A stretch of DNA of 64,000 nt from Lachnospiraceae bacterium (GCA_021442455.1 JABUSY010000046.1:1-64000), one strand, 5' to 3'. Shown: positions 1-12,540, counted from the stretch's first letter. Notes: generated by a model not told the origin, from the letters alone. A program made the numbers and translations.

Positions 1-3
1 AGT

Positions 4-528
4 GTGTCTGGGATAGAGGAAGTACAGAAGCAACAGCAGAACGAAGAACAGTCGAGTCACTCCGAGATTGCAGACAATGTTCCGGAAGATTATATAAAAT
101 GGATAATCGATGAAAACGACATACTTTCAATATTTGATTTGATGATAGATACATGGGAAAGTGGTGTTTTCAACAATGTTTTGTTAGACAGTATAATGAG
201 TACAGATATACAAGAAAATGAAAACACTTATGAATTGAAGATTGAACTTCCTAGTTATAAGAAAGAGAATGTTTGTGTAGAATTGGACAGTGGATATTTG
301 ATCATATCTGTTTCTCAGAAAGAAAATAAAGATGAGAAGGATGAAAAAGGTAATTACGTTTGTCAAGCGTGCTATGGCAGTAGCTACAGAAGAAGTTTCT
401 ATATTGGTGAGTATGTAAAACAAGAGGATATTCATGCGAAGTTTGAGAGCCAAGTTTTGAAGTTAGTGATTCCGAAAGATAGAATAAAAAAAGGAAAAGA
501 AAAGAAATATATCGCGATTGAAGGATAA
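4..528 (+). CDS. Hsp20/alpha-crystallin family small heat-shock protein (5' end at window edge, start uncertain)
   Basis: ORF translation: ...ENTYELKIELPSYKKENVCVELDSGYLIISVSQ...YRRSFYIGEYVKQEDIHAKFESQVLKLVIPK resembles the alpha-crystallin domain; ends TAA. Confidence 0.85.
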   Translation: MSGIEEVQKQQQNEEQSSHSEIADNVPEDYIKWIIDENDILSIFDLMIDTWESGVFNNVLLDSIMSTDIQENENTYELKIELPSYKKENVCVELDSGYLIISVSQKENKDEKDEKGNYVCQACYGSSYRRSFYIGEYVKQEDIHAKFESQVLKLVIPKDRIKKGKEKKYIAIEG

Positions 529-3356
529 GAATTCCACAGAAGAATGTATTTTTCTTTTCCATCTGACTTTGGAAAGTTCAGTATAAAGTGCAGAAAAGTG
601 AAAGCAGATATACTTAAAAAGGTGAGAAAAAGAAATTTTTGTAGCTCTTATGACATACCGTTGGAAGATGTTAATGTGGAAAATAAAAAATAACAGTCAT
701 TGCTTAAAAAGAAATGCAAAGATATAATAGTGGCTTTTAGTTAAGCGGATTAGTACTTTATGTTGTATAGGAAATATCAACAGTTCACATTTGCCTTTAA
801 CATCAAAATATAACAGAATAACTGTACTTATGTTACAGATTTTTGTTGAAACATTATAAAATGACGGCTGTTCTGGGAAAAGGTTATTTGCTAATTGTAA
901 TGCCGAAGAAATATTTTTCTATAAAGTTGAATTTTATAAATTACGTCATTTTGTGTTTGGCGGAGAGCACATGAAATGCATTGGGATGGTGAGAAGGTTT
1001 TTTAAGTAATCCATAGATTTTTTGATTATCATCTGGCTCGATATGGGATTTCTAGTTTTTTAATAGAAAACGCTTCATAGTGATCTTGTTTTATAGCGAT
1101 ATATTATTTTATTTTTGTCCATCAATTTAATGTTTTAATTGAAGAGGATGAATATGTAGAATGGTTAGGAGAACACTCTGCAAGAATTTTTCTGGTTAGA
1201 GAAATTTAATCCTCTTCTATGATGTTAGGGCATTGATCAACATTTTTAATGACGAGCTTTGCATAAAATATTTGTTAAACATTTTAAATATGATTTGAAT
1301 CATCTTTTCATTTAGGAGAAATAATAAGGAGAAAGCTGCTGTAGATGAAAGTTGTGTTCTTTTTTGATGTGAATTTGAGGCTGTTATTTTGCTAGTTTCT
1401 GTTATGGTATAACGGTTTTTTTAAGGTATCAGTCGCTTTAAATTTTGAACAATAAGCATTGGGAAACGGCCGCTGTTTTGGTTCAAATTTTGTATATTTG
1501 GGAAGTCATAGTTGTTGTACTGAGAGAGACTTAGAAAAAGAGTGTGTGCCTACTGATTTAATACTGTTTGGCATCTTTTGTTTTGCCTGAAGTTTTGCAG
1601 TATGATAACGTGCAATTAATTATTGATTATGATTCTTGTGAGCACATTTGTCACTTGTATAACGGCACTGGTGTAGTTTATATACTTGTTGATTACAAGA
1701 CCTTTTTGGAATGATATTGGACTAAATAAATAGATAACAACATGAGAAATGCAGAGGATAAAATATGTGAAAAAATTGCAGATTTACAAATTATATGTTA
1801 AAAAATAATGGAGGTCATCATTCTGTAGGATGACGACCTTGAACACGCAAAGAATCAGCTAGTGACGAATTTTATTGGGACGGAAAAATTAATATACGAT
1901 TTTGTAACAAGAAAATTTTAATAACTAGGAGATGCGAGAAGATTTGAAGGATCAACTGTCTATATGATAATAGTTTCAGAAATGCTGCTTTATTGGTTTA
2001 CAGAGTGAGAGAGGAAAAAAATTTAAGTTTATGAGAAGCGTGTTTAGTTTTGTGTTTATAAAAAACGATTTCGTGTTTTCTGTTAAGAACTTTTTTGAAT
2101 CCAATCTATTAAATGTAAAAGTAGATTTTGTAAAGTATCTGTTAACATGCTAAGTTTTCAAAATTAATGAGCATGTGATGAATAATTATTTAAGATGTGT
2201 TTTTTTCAAAGAAGTTTTATCAGGAGATTTAGTGTTTTGTAACGCTACATTTTACTTTATGATACCGGAAAGAGGAAGGTTATCGTTTACAGGCAGGTTT
2301 CAGTCAAATAAATCTATCACTCAAAAAGAAGCGGTTGACAAAATTGAGCAGGTGTTTAACATTTTCTTAGAAGTCTATAATTAGCGATGTAAAAGTTAGT
2401 TATTGTCTATCCAGCGGGGTGAATTCCACCTAAGTGGGGTTTTATTTTTTAAGAAAAAGCATTTACGAGTTGGATTTGGCAAAGACGATCGTTATTAATG
2501 AGACCAGTTTGGCTAAAAAAGTGGGAAATAACAAACAAATGGCTTGTTATCACTATCTGATAACGGTTGATGAATTCTGAGATACACTGTTAGGTGTTTA
2601 GTATTTTATAGATCAGCTGCTGTTAAATCTGGCTTGTATCGCTCTTATATGTTGTCTATAGGATTTAAGCAAGCGAGTAAAAGAATGTGTAGATTGCTTT
2701 CCTGGAAAAAGGTTTTGATAGACTGTGAAGAGGATAGCGTATTTATTACATAATGGAGTCTCTTTCGATTTTTCCGTATTTTCTTGCTAGGGATTTTTGA
2801 TTCAGGAGTTCAAACTTGGAGAAAATATTTTGCTACTGTATAAAAATTATTGTACACTATTATCATTGAAAAGAGAAAATCAGCAGAATGTATTTATTTG
2901 TTTCATTTTTTGATATAGAATTTATTTTCAGAAGGATTATGTCAATGGGAAATGGGTGGATGGTAGCAACCAAAGATCAGAAATAGTAGGCTGTCGCTGG
3001 AGAAGAGAGATGAAAAATGCTCATTGACAAATGATAAGAAAAATCATATAATCTACTTCACAGGAGAACGGTTATGATTGAAAAAAATCTTAGTTTAACA
3101 TTTATATATTTTATAGCTGGAGCCAAGAATTTCTACCGGCTTGTTGTGCTACGAAGATCCTAAGAATTCAAAACTGTTTATAAATCAGACAGGAAAGAAG
3201 AATTATATGGGTCGATGCTGGAATTCAACAGTCATCGGTCCTTTTATATGTCTATGAACGAAAAAATTAGAAACATAAGGTGCATTTTTGGTGAGTGCTT
3301 AATAATAGGCGCTACAGGTATGCGGAAGAAAAGAAGAAAGAAAAGGAGGGAAAATA

Positions 3357-4295
3357 ATGAAACCCGAGATTTTAGATTGTACATTACGAGATGGAGGATT
3401 GGTGAATCGATTCTTTTTCAGTGATGAATTTGTACGGGATTTGTATCTGACAAATTTAGAAGTCGGCGTTGATTATATGGAATTTGGATATAAGGCGTCG
3501 GAAAAACAGTTTAATTGGAAAGATTTCGGGAAATTGAAATTTTGTCGTGAAGAAGATATACGCCAAGTTGTAGGAGATCATTCATCGAAGATGAAAATAT
3601 CTGTGATGGCGGATGTAGGAAGAACAGAGCGGGGCAGTATACTGGCGCGAAAAGACAGTGTCATTGATATGATACGAATTGCAACATACAGTTCCACTAT
3701 TCCTGAAGCTATAGAACTGATTGAAGAATGCCATGAAAAGGGGTATGAGACTTCTGTTAATATCATGGCGGTATCCAGTGACACAGAATCAATGATCCAT
3801 AAATTTCTTGGGGAGTTTTGTGATAGTTCTGTAGATGTAATTTATTTGGTGGATAGCTTTGGGGCCTTTTATCCAGAACAGATCCGGAAGTTGTCCAACC
3901 TATATTTCGAATATGCAGAGAAACAGGGAAAACTCTTAGGTATACATGCACATAACAACCAGCAGCTTGCCTTTGCAAATACGTTAGAAGCGATTCATTG
4001 TGGGGCAGGATTCGCAGATGCTACTTGTGATGGAATGGGTAGGGGAGCCGGAAACTGTTCTATGGAAATGCTGGTGGGATACTTGAAGGATAAACAGCTT
4101 CAGGAACTTCCAATTCTGAAATTCATAGAAAAACATTTGATTCCCATGAAAGAAGCTGGAATCAGATGGGGCTATGAACTTCCTTACCTGCTAACCGGGC
4201 AGGGAAGAGTACATCCGTCTAGAGCGATACAGTTCATACAAGAAGGATGCAAGGGGCTTGCTGGAATGTTTGCACAGATAGCAGCGGGAGAATAA
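3357..4295 (+). CDS. HMGL-like / 4-hydroxy-2-oxovalerate aldolase-type TIM-barrel protein
   Basis: N-terminal ILDCTLRDGG motif, later GIHAHNNQQLAFANTLEAI and DATCDGMGRGAGN; SD aaaggaggg upstream. Confidence 0.85.
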   Translation: MKPEILDCTLRDGGLVNRFFFSDEFVRDLYLTNLEVGVDYMEFGYKASEKQFNWKDFGKLKFCREEDIRQVVGDHSSKMKISVMADVGRTERGSILARKDSVIDMIRIATYSSTIPEAIELIEECHEKGYETSVNIMAVSSDTESMIHKFLGEFCDSSVDVIYLVDSFGAFYPEQIRKLSNLYFEYAEKQGKLLGIHAHNNQQLAFANTLEAIHCGAGFADATCDGMGRGAGNCSMEMLVGYLKDKQLQELPILKFIEKHLIPMKEAGIRWGYELPYLLTGQGRVHPSRAIQFIQEGCKGLAGMFAQIAAGE

Positions 4296-4402
4296 GTCTC
4301 GGGTTTAGTCTTTGCAGGGGCATGAATATGTTTACAAATCAAATAGAATGAAAATAATATGCAAAGCACTGTAAAGAAGAGTGCGCAGGAGGAATTTAAA
4401 TA

Positions 4403-5197
4403 ATGAAGATAGGTTTTGTTGGTTGCGGGAATATGGCGACTGCTATGATCGGCGGTATTTTGAAAAAAGGGATGGTTAGTAGGGAGAATTTGATTGCCTC
4501 AGCAAAATCGCCAAAGACATTGGATAAAATCGATAAGGAGCTTGGAATTCGGGCTACTGCGGATAAACGGAAGATAGCGGTAGAATCGGATGTTCTGATT
4601 TTAGCAGTTAAATCAGTTAATATGAAAGAAGTGATAGAAGAAATATCGATTGTCATCAGGCCAGAGACGATAGTGGTAACGCTGGCGCCTGGAAAGACAT
4701 TGCAATGGCTGAACGATACATTTGGGAAGCCTACGAAGCTGGTGCGTACGATGCCGAATACACCGGCTTTGGTTGGGGAAGGGATGACTGCGATGTGTCC
4801 GAATGACTATGTGAGGCCAGAGGAAGTAGTAGAGATTGAGGAAATCTTCCAGAGCTTCGGAAAGACACAGGTGGTACCAGAGCCAATGATCGATGTAGTG
4901 GTTGCTGTCAGCGGAAGTTCGCCGGCGTATGTATTTCTGTTTATCGAGGCGCTGGCTGATGCGGCAGTGGCAGACGGTATGTCTAGGGAACAGGCCTATG
5001 AATTTGCGGCACAGTCGGTGCTTGGTAGTGCAAAAATGCTTTTAGAAACCAGAAAGCATCCGGGAGTTTTGAAAGATATGGTATGCTCTCCGGGCGGTAC
5101 AACTATAGAAGCGGTACGTGTGTTGGAAGAACGGGGATTGCGCAGTGCTGTCTTTGAGGCAACAAAAGCCTGTGTGAAAAAAGCAAAAGAAATGTAA
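4403..5197 (+). CDS. proC: pyrroline-5-carboxylate reductase
   Basis: KIGFVGCGNMATAMIGGIL N-terminus, LVRTMPNTPALVGEGMTAM, VSGSSPAYVFLFIEALADAAV, SPGGTTIEAVRVLEERGLRSAV motifs. Confidence 0.95.
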   Translation: MKIGFVGCGNMATAMIGGILKKGMVSRENLIASAKSPKTLDKIDKELGIRATADKRKIAVESDVLILAVKSVNMKEVIEEISIVIRPETIVVTLAPGKTLQWLNDTFGKPTKLVRTMPNTPALVGEGMTAMCPNDYVRPEEVVEIEEIFQSFGKTQVVPEPMIDVVVAVSGSSPAYVFLFIEALADAAVADGMSREQAYEFAAQSVLGSAKMLLETRKHPGVLKDMVCSPGGTTIEAVRVLEERGLRSAVFEATKACVKKAKEM

Positions 5198-5243
5198 AAA
5201 CATAACGGAGTTGCAGAAAATTAAATTTTGGAAACTCCATTAT

Positions 5244-5486
5244 TTAAAAGTTGTTGTTTTGAAAATCCAGCAGATTTGTTGCTGGGATATCTAAAGCTCC
5301 TGCAATGTCGAATAATCTGTTCAGAGAAATAAAAGTTCGGCTATTCGAGGCTTCAATGTTGCTCATGTGTGTCCGGTTGCTGTGAAAAATTTCAGCCAAT
5401 TTTACTTGTGTTATTCCCCTGGTTTTACGGTCATAAGCTATTGTGAGACCTAAAAGTCGTAATTCATTTAAATGTGAATCATTCAT
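5244..5486 (-). CDS. small XRE-family helix-turn-helix regulator
   Basis: 80 aa ORF: LRLLGLTIAYDRKTRGITQVKLAEIFHSNRTHMSNIEASNSRTFISLNRLFDIAGALDIPATNLLDF matches HTH_3 layout. Confidence 0.75.
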   Translation of the reverse strand: MNDSHLNELRLLGLTIAYDRKTRGITQVKLAEIFHSNRTHMSNIEASNSRTFISLNRLFDIAGALDIPATNLLDFQNNNF

Positions 5487-6027
5487 GCAATACTTTCCTT
5501 AGATATTAAATCTTTACTTTACAGTTTAAATGTTAAAAATAAACGATTCAGAAGCAACAAATCGAAAATATATTTTTGCCAATTGTCTAAAAACAAACTT
5601 AAAGTGTGGTTCTGATTTTTTCGACGAATCAATCAGGAGAGAAATCAATACATTTGTTGCAGTTATATTCGAAATTTTACGTCCGACATATACAAGTTTG
5701 CCTGTATATGGAATTTTTTTGGCGGAAGGTTTTGAAATTTTCATATTCATAAGTTATGGAAGTCAGCGAAAGGATTGTAATCTTTCTATAAGCTGAATAA
5801 ATCTTCTTGTTCAATCTGATGTTCTAGATGCATCAGAAGTGCTTGAACTCGCTACTTTCTTATTGTTTCTGCCTTCTGCAAAAAACGTTTCCTTAATGTT
5901 TTTAGCATTTTAGCAGTAAATTTGTTAAAGAATGCATATAATATATTGGTAAGCATAGCATAACATATTACATTAAAAAAGTCATGGAAATGATGTATAT
6001 TTTTCATAATATAAAGGAGGATAAGAT

Positions 6028-6585
6028 ATGGCAAAAGTATATGTTTTTTTGGCAGACGGATATGAAGAAGTGGAGGCATTAACACCGGTAGATTTGCTAC
6101 GGCGTGCCGATCATGAAGTATGTATGGTTTCTATTATGGAGAAAAAGCAAATTACAGGGTCTCATGGCATCAGGGTAGAGGCTGATGTGCTTTTACAAGA
6201 TGAAAAGTTTAATGAAGGGGATATGTATTTACTTCCCGGAGGAATGCTTGGCACTTGGCATTTGGGGAAAAACCAGCGGTTAGCGAAGTTGTTACTTCAG
6301 GAGTATGTGAAGGGTCAATATTTGGCGGCTATATGTGCGGCACCGAGTATTCTGGGACAGTTAGGAATTTTGAAAGATAAGAAAGCAGTATGCTATCCAG
6401 GATTTGAAAAAAAATTGACGGGGGCTCAGGTACTCACAGTACCGGTAGTGACAGATGGTACGATCACTACGGCTCGGGGCGTGGGCGCTGGAATTGATTT
6501 TGGACTTGAGCTCATCCGGGTGTTAGACGGATCTGATAAAGCTTGTGAAATAAAAAATCAAATCGTATATCCTTATAACAGTTGA
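6028..6585 (+). CDS. DJ-1/PfpI (YajL-type) family protein
   Basis: AKVYVFLADGYEEVEALTPVDLLRRA, LPGGMLGTWHL, AAICAAPSILGQLGIL nucleophile-elbow motif; SD aaaggagg. Confidence 0.93.
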   Translation: MAKVYVFLADGYEEVEALTPVDLLRRADHEVCMVSIMEKKQITGSHGIRVEADVLLQDEKFNEGDMYLLPGGMLGTWHLGKNQRLAKLLLQEYVKGQYLAAICAAPSILGQLGILKDKKAVCYPGFEKKLTGAQVLTVPVVTDGTITTARGVGAGIDFGLELIRVLDGSDKACEIKNQIVYPYNS

Positions 6586-6891
6586 CAGTTTGTGAAATTT
6601 CTAGGATTATTTACAAAGAGAAACGGTTACAGTATTTAAACAAGAAACAGTGGCTGATATATGATATGGCGAAGCAAAGTAGGGTATGCAAAGTAATCAA
6701 CAGGGACAGTTCTTTAGTGTTTTCAAATACGAAGGACAGAACTGGAACTTTCGAAGAAAAACCAAAGTTTTTTATAAGTGAGTATTTCATAATTCTATGA
6801 AATACGATGTTAAAGTTGGTGTTTAAAAAGTTATCAGTAATTTTTTAATCTATGTGATAAACGGATGATGGAAAAGTGGTAAGTTTTCATC

Positions 6892-6920
6892 TTGCACTTT
6901 TTAAATTTTTATGATATACT
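6892..6920 (+). promoter_or_regulatory. sigma-A-type promoter upstream of tig
   Basis: TTGCAC - 17 nt - TATACT. Confidence 0.55.
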
Positions 6921-7076
6921 GATATAACGACTGTAATGAAAAAGGTTTGTTCTAGAGTACTTTATATGCAAGCTATACGGGTGAAAGTTTTACTATACTA
7001 TATGCTGAAATTGTTCGAAAGTATTCAGGGATAAAAAATATATTCCATGAATATATACAGGAGGAAAGTTAATGCA

Positions 7077-8381
7077 ATGAGCGTTCAGGTTGAAAACTTG
7101 GAAAAGAATATGGCAAAACTCACTATTGAAGTTTCTGCAGATGAGCTGGAAAAGGCGCTGCAAAGTGCATATTTGAAACAGAAGAATAATATCAGCATTC
7201 CCGGTTTCCGTAAAGGAAAAGTGCCGAGAGTTATTGTTGAGAAAATATATGGAACGGATATTTTATATGAAGATGCTGCTAATGAATTGATTCCAAAAGC
7301 GTATTTTGATGCAGTTTTTGAAAGCAAACTAGATGTCGTATCTCAGCCGAAAGTCAATGTAGTACAGATCGAACAGGGAAAGTTGTTTGTTTTTACAGCA
7401 GAAGTAGCTGTTAAGCCTGAAGTTACCCTGGGTGTATACAAAGCATTAGAAGTTCAGAAAGCCGATCTGACAGTTTCCGATGAAGAAATTGAAGCTGAAT
7501 TGAAGAAAGAGCAGGAAAAAAATAGCAGAAGGATTGACATTGAAAACCGTCCGACGCAGATAGGTGATATCGTCACTATAGATTTTGAAGGTTCTGTGAA
7601 TGGAGAGACTTTTGCAGGGGGGGTTGCTAAGGGTTATTCTCTGACTCTAGGTTCCAATACTTTCATTCCAGGGTTTGAGGAACAGCTAATGGGAGTAAAG
7701 CTGAAAGAGGAAGTGGATGTTAATGTGATTTTTCCGAAAGATTATAATGCAGAAGAGCTAAAAGGAAAAACTGGCATATTCAAATGCATCATTCAAAAAA
7801 TTGAGACAAAGGAGCTGCCGGAGTTAGATGATGATTTTGCAAAAGATGTATCCGAGTTTAACACACTGGATGAATATAAAGCAGATGTGAAGAAAAGTTT
7901 AAAGAAGAAGAAAGAAGCAGAAGCAAAACATGCTAAAGAAGATACAGCTGTTGAAAAAGCTGTTGCTAATGCATTTATGGAGATCCCTGAGGCGATGATG
8001 CAGAGTCAGATGGTTCAGATGATGGATAATTTTGTCAAAACGCTTCGGGCGCAGGGCATGAGTATGGAACAGTATATGCAGTATAGTGGTAAGACTCTAG
8101 AGCAGGTGCAGGGTCAGATGAGAACACAGGTTATCAAGCAAATCCGGACTCGTCTGGTGCTGGAGAAAGTTGCAGAGGTTGAACAAATAGAGGCCAATGA
8201 GGAGAAAATTGACGGGGAAATTCGAAAAATGGCCAGAATGTATAAAATGGAGGTTAATAAATTAAAGGAACTTCTAGGAGACTTTGACAAAGAGAAGATT
8301 AAAAAAAATCTAGCTGTTCAAGAAGCAGTTGCCTTTCTGGCAGAACATGCGGTAGAAGTTGATACGTCAGATAAAAGTTAA
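7077..8381 (+). CDS. tig: trigger factor
   Basis: MSVQVENLEKNMAKLTIEVSADELEKAL..., IPGFRKGKVPR, IGDIVTIDFEGSVNGETFAGG FKBP domain; start set at ATG 7077 after gaggaaag SD rather than the 7047 ORF start. Confidence 0.96.
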   Translation: MSVQVENLEKNMAKLTIEVSADELEKALQSAYLKQKNNISIPGFRKGKVPRVIVEKIYGTDILYEDAANELIPKAYFDAVFESKLDVVSQPKVNVVQIEQGKLFVFTAEVAVKPEVTLGVYKALEVQKADLTVSDEEIEAELKKEQEKNSRRIDIENRPTQIGDIVTIDFEGSVNGETFAGGVAKGYSLTLGSNTFIPGFEEQLMGVKLKEEVDVNVIFPKDYNAEELKGKTGIFKCIIQKIETKELPELDDDFAKDVSEFNTLDEYKADVKKSLKKKKEAEAKHAKEDTAVEKAVANAFMEIPEAMMQSQMVQMMDNFVKTLRAQGMSMEQYMQYSGKTLEQVQGQMRTQVIKQIRTRLVLEKVAEVEQIEANEEKIDGEIRKMARMYKMEVNKLKELLGDFDKEKIKKNLAVQEAVAFLAEHAVEVDTSDKS

Positions 8382-8418
8382 GACTAAAGAGTAACGATTT
8401 GAAAATGGAGGCTGTTGT

Positions 8419-9000
8419 ATGAGTTTAGTACCTTATGTCATTGAACAAACCAGCAGAGGAGAGAGAAGTTACGATATTTACTCAAGGCTGTTAAAAGACA
8501 GAATTATCTTTCTTGGAGAAGAAGTGAATGATATTACAGCGAGCTTAGTGGTAGCGCAGCTCCTATTCCTAGAATCAGAGGATCCAAAAAAGGATATTCA
8601 CCTGTATATTAATAGTCCTGGTGGTTCTGTTACAGCAGGTATGGCGATCTATGATACCATGCAGTATATTCAATGTGATGTGTCGACAATCTGTATTGGA
8701 ATGGCTGCAAGTATGGGTGCTTTCTTACTTTCCGGAGGTACAAAAGGCAAACGGATGGCTCTTCCGAATGCGGAAATTATGATTCATCAGCCATCAGGAG
8801 GTGCTCAGGGGCAAGCAACAGAGATTCGGATTGTTGCCGATCATATTTTAAAGACAAAGAAAAAGCTACATGAAATTTTGGCGATGAATACGGATCAGCC
8901 TTTGGAGAAAATTGAGATTGATACAGAACGTGATAATTACATGTCAGCAGCAGAGGCTCAAGCCTATGGGCTGATAGACAATGTGATAGTGAAACGGTAA
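8419..9000 (+). CDS. clpP: ATP-dependent Clp protease proteolytic subunit
   Basis: [38 protein letters not shown]..., [32 protein letters not shown]. Confidence 0.98.
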   Translation: MSLVPYVIEQTSRGERSYDIYSRLLKDRIIFLGEEVNDITASLVVAQLLFLESEDPKKDIHLYINSPGGSVTAGMAIYDTMQYIQCDVSTICIGMAASMGAFLLSGGTKGKRMALPNAEIMIHQPSGGAQGQATEIRIVADHILKTKKKLHEILAMNTDQPLEKIEIDTERDNYMSAAEAQAYGLIDNVIVKR

Positions 9001-9096
9001 TGATTGATAGATAAGGATGTTTCAAAAGTCAAATTCGCTTTTGATTCATCCTTTTGGTCTTTCGGAAAGAAAACTAAGCAAGGAGTTGGTATAAAA

Positions 9097-10365
9097 ATGG
9101 TTATCAAGGGAAATGAATCTAAAATAAGATGTTCCTTTTGCGGAAAGAGAGAAGAACAGGTAAAAAAGATGATCTCAGGACTTGACAGCGCATATATTTG
9201 TGATGCATGCATTGAAATCTGTACAGAGATTATAGAAGAGGAATTTACCCATGAGCCTCAGAAAGATAATTCCAAAATCAATCTACTAAAGCCCATTGAA
9301 ATCAAAAACTTTTTGGACCAGTATGTGATCGGACAGGATGAAGCAAAAAAAGTGTTGTCAGTTGCTGTTTATAACCATTATAAGCGGGTGTTGTCAGGAG
9401 AAGATTCTGACGTGGATTTGCAGAAAAGCAACATTCTCATGCTAGGGCCTACGGGATCAGGTAAAACTCTTCTGGCTCAGACGCTTGCTAAGCTCTTGAA
9501 TGTGCCGTTTGCTATCGTAGATGCTACAGTGTTAACAGAAGCAGGTTATGTAGGGGAGGATGTAGAAAATATCCTATTAAAACTGATTCAAGCGTCGGAA
9601 TATGATATAGATCGTGCTCAACATGGTATTATTTATATCGACGAAATCGACAAAATTACAAGGAAATCAGAGAATGCTTCCATCACTAGGGATGTTTCAG
9701 GAGAAGGCGTACAGCAGGCACTGCTGAAAATTCTGGAAGGCACAGTAGCGAGTGTACCTCCTCAGGGAGGAAGGAAACATCCCCATCAGGAATTTTTTCA
9801 GATTGATACTACAAATATTCTGTTTATTTGCGGCGGTGCATTTGAAGGATTAGAAAAGGTCATTGAAATGCGGCAAGATACTAAATTGATCGGATTTAAT
9901 GCTGATCTTGGTTGTCAGAAGAATGAAAATGTAGGTGCAATCCTGCGCCAGGTGATGCCGGAAGATTTCATTAAGTTTGGCATGATTCCGGAATTTATCG
10001 GTCGTGTACCGGTTGTGGTGACTCTGGAAGCATTAACAGAGGATGCGTTGGTTCAGATACTGAGTGTACCGAAGAACTCACTGATCAAGCAGTATAAGAA
10101 GTTATTAGAACTGGACGGAGTGAGATTAAGCTTTGAGGAAGATGCCCTGAGAGAAATTGCAAAGGAATCGCTTAATCGTAAGACTGGGGCCAGAGGGTTG
10201 CGAGCGATTATGGAGAAAACTATGATGGAGATTATGTTTGAATCTCCTTCGAACAACATGATTAAAGAATGTCATATTACAAAAGCAGTGGTGGAAGGTA
10301 AAGAAGCGCCTATGGTGGTACAGAGGGAGCTAATTCCGATTACCGGGGCGTGCGAAGACGCATAA
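9097..10365 (+). CDS. clpX: ATP-dependent Clp protease ATP-binding subunit ClpX
   Basis: Zn-finger [15 protein letters not shown]...CDACIEIC, Walker [15 protein letters not shown] Walker B; ATG 9097 better than ORF-track start 9004. Confidence 0.97.
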   Translation: MVIKGNESKIRCSFCGKREEQVKKMISGLDSAYICDACIEICTEIIEEEFTHEPQKDNSKINLLKPIEIKNFLDQYVIGQDEAKKVLSVAVYNHYKRVLSGEDSDVDLQKSNILMLGPTGSGKTLLAQTLAKLLNVPFAIVDATVLTEAGYVGEDVENILLKLIQASEYDIDRAQHGIIYIDEIDKITRKSENASITRDVSGEGVQQALLKILEGTVASVPPQGGRKHPHQEFFQIDTTNILFICGGAFEGLEKVIEMRQDTKLIGFNADLGCQKNENVGAILRQVMPEDFIKFGMIPEFIGRVPVVVTLEALTEDALVQILSVPKNSLIKQYKKLLELDGVRLSFEEDALREIAKESLNRKTGARGLRAIMEKTMMEIMFESPSNNMIKECHITKAVVEGKEAPMVVQRELIPITGACEDA

Positions 10366-10399
10366 GAGCAGGGCTAGTTGTATTGGCAGAGTTAAAATA

Positions 10400-11890
10400 C
10401 TTATCTCACCTAATGCTCATAATTCCTATGATAGCTTTGAGAGAAACTACGATGTTGCCGGATATGATTATTCATTTTGATATTAATAAAATCCAGGTTT
10501 GTCAAGAAAATGAACGAAGCAATGGTGTGGAAAATATTTTAAATAACTAAGAAAGATACTGGTGTAATGAATTAGTTGAAGGTTGATGTCTATAAAATAG
10601 GAACAAGTACTTCTGTTTATCAAGTAGATAGACAAGATTTAGACAAGAGTCGAAGTCTCTGGGGTTTGTATCCAGTAAACGGTATGCTGAAATCAGAGAA
10701 CGTCATCTTTGAAAAAAAAGTTACAGAGACTATTACAGAAAATGTGGAAAAAGCGATGATTAGGAATCTCAAAGGAGGGGGAAGAGTTGATTGATAGGGT
10801 ATCAAGAAGATAAGCAAAAAACTGATGCTGTAGATTATAAAATTTAAAGATATGGAGAAACTGGTGAAAATCTCATTTATCATCAATATGCCTGCTTTTT
10901 ACGAATACTGTTAGAAGTTGTTGAAGGATGTGAAGCTTAAAGATTGGTATGAGAAGATCGAGACCATGAGTGCTATACTGAACAATGCAGTTAGAATACT
11001 GGAGATGTGTATAAATTTTGGGAATCAGATAAAAGTCAAAATTGACAATAACCAGAAGGAATGTATTCTCGGAGAATAAATTCTAGCTAACTCTCGAAGA
11101 GATGTGAAAAGATAACGTACAGTTCAAGATTGCGAGTTTCAAAGTGGTAAAGAAGAAAATCTGAGAATGAGAAATATAACCAGAGTATATCTTTTGCTTA
11201 AGCAAATGAAGGAAAACAGCATTTGAAAGCAGAAAATGACGATCTTTAACAAAGCCGCTAAGTGAGATCCATATTTACCGAAAAAAGAAACTTTAAGATA
11301 GAGACAAGTGGCAAAGTGGTAAAGATAATATTTTCATAACCGTCCAAAACCTGGAATAATCTCTGGGGAAGAAGTGATATAATATTCACAAAGCAAATCA
11401 GAGTTAGAGATCCAAACTATTAAAGGACTGATATATAAAACAGTGTAAAGGAGATACTCTGAAGATCGAGGTCAAGGTCATTTCAGAGCGAGGTAATTTT
11501 CATCTGACAAAGCAGTTAATTGTAATAAAAATTTAAATATATATGTATCTTCACATACATATTTTGGAAAAAGCGGTATCAAAAGATTGGTTTTTCTACT
11601 GAAATTACCATAGAGACAGCTATGCTGGCATATCATTCAGGTGCTTGCCGACATGACTATAACAGATATAATTGTGCTGGGGGCGTATATTTATTCATTT
11701 GATGGTTAAAGTGGAAATTTTGGATGTTCATAAAAATAGATTTTAAGATTGCTTTTTATGCTGGTTTGAAATAAAACGGATGTCCTGGAGATGAACGCTG
11801 ACATTATGAGCATACTTGTTATGTATTTTTTCTTCTAGCATGACCATTATGGAAGAAATTGAATAGTTGCTAGAAATGACATTTGTGCGA
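10400..11890 (+). pseudogene. lon: eroded Lon protease gene (lon remnant, multiple frameshifts/stops)
   Basis: Start fragment IPMIALRETTMLPDMIIHFDINK resembles Lon N-terminus; later VDVYKIGTSTSVYQV; near the 3' end TAMLAYHSGACRHDY resembles TALxSALSGRPVRxDIAMTGE. Sits directly after clpX, the expected lon position. Confidence 0.75.
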
Positions 11891-11950
11891 AAATAGAGTT
11901 GAGATTTAGCTGGGTTGTCCGAAAACCGTGGCTACTAAGGAGAGATAGGA

Positions 11951-12540
11951 ATGATAATCAAACAGATAGCATTGGAGTTTGTTTGCGGTGTAAACCAGTA
12001 CATTGCCGGATACCAGGTAGCCGGAGATATCAATAGGAAAATCTCATGTTGGTAAATCTTCGTTGATTAATGTTTGGGTAAACAGGAAAGCACTGGTAAG
12101 AAGGAGTTCTCAGCCGGGTAAAACTCAGACTATTAACTTTTATCATATCAATGATAAAATGTATCTGCTGGATCTGCTAGGATATGGCTATATCACAGCT
12201 TCAGAAAAGGTAAAAATCCAATTGGATAAGATAATAAAATGGCATTTTTATACTTCAGTGAATTTGCAGGCAGTCTTCCTGCTGGTTGATATATGTCATG
12301 CGCCTTTGTTAAACGATCAGATGGATGTACCAGTGGATACTGGAGCAAGGGGTATCATCCGATAATCATCGCCACAAAACTGGATAAAATTAAGAGAAGC
12401 AAGTTGCAGAAGCAGCTAAAGCTGATACGGAGCACATTGAATATGGAAAGTAAATCCAAAATTCTGTTTTTCACGCATTGACGAAGCAAGGAAAGGATGA
12501 AATCTGGGAGATGATCGACAGGATGACAAGTTTGTAGCCG
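11951..12540 (+). pseudogene. eroded ribosome-biogenesis GTPase EngB/YsxC
   Basis: Frame-broken fragments IIKQIALEFVCGVNQYIA, SSLINVWVNRKALVRRSSQPGKTQTINFYHINDKMYLLDLLGYGY, VFLLVDICHAPLLNDQM, NPIIIATKLDKIKRSKLQKQLKLIR-like; expected order after lon. Confidence 0.85.

Noticed and set aside
1790-1845. Imperfect hairpin aggtcatcat/atgacgacct
   Set aside because: Looks like an ordinary terminator for lost minus-strand transcription; no flanking gene to confirm.
2175-2384. 69-aa plus-strand ORF
   Set aside because: No recognisable domain, weak start context; could be a pseudogene fragment but unsupported.
2940-2975. gggtggatggtagcaacc resembling a T-box antiterminator
   Set aside because: Does not match the conserved AGGGUGGNACCGCG and no aaRS or amino-acid gene directly follows.
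9004-9096. N-terminal extension of the clpX ORF
   Set aside because: ClpX begins normally at ATG 9097 just before the zinc finger; upstream residues are intergenic read-through.
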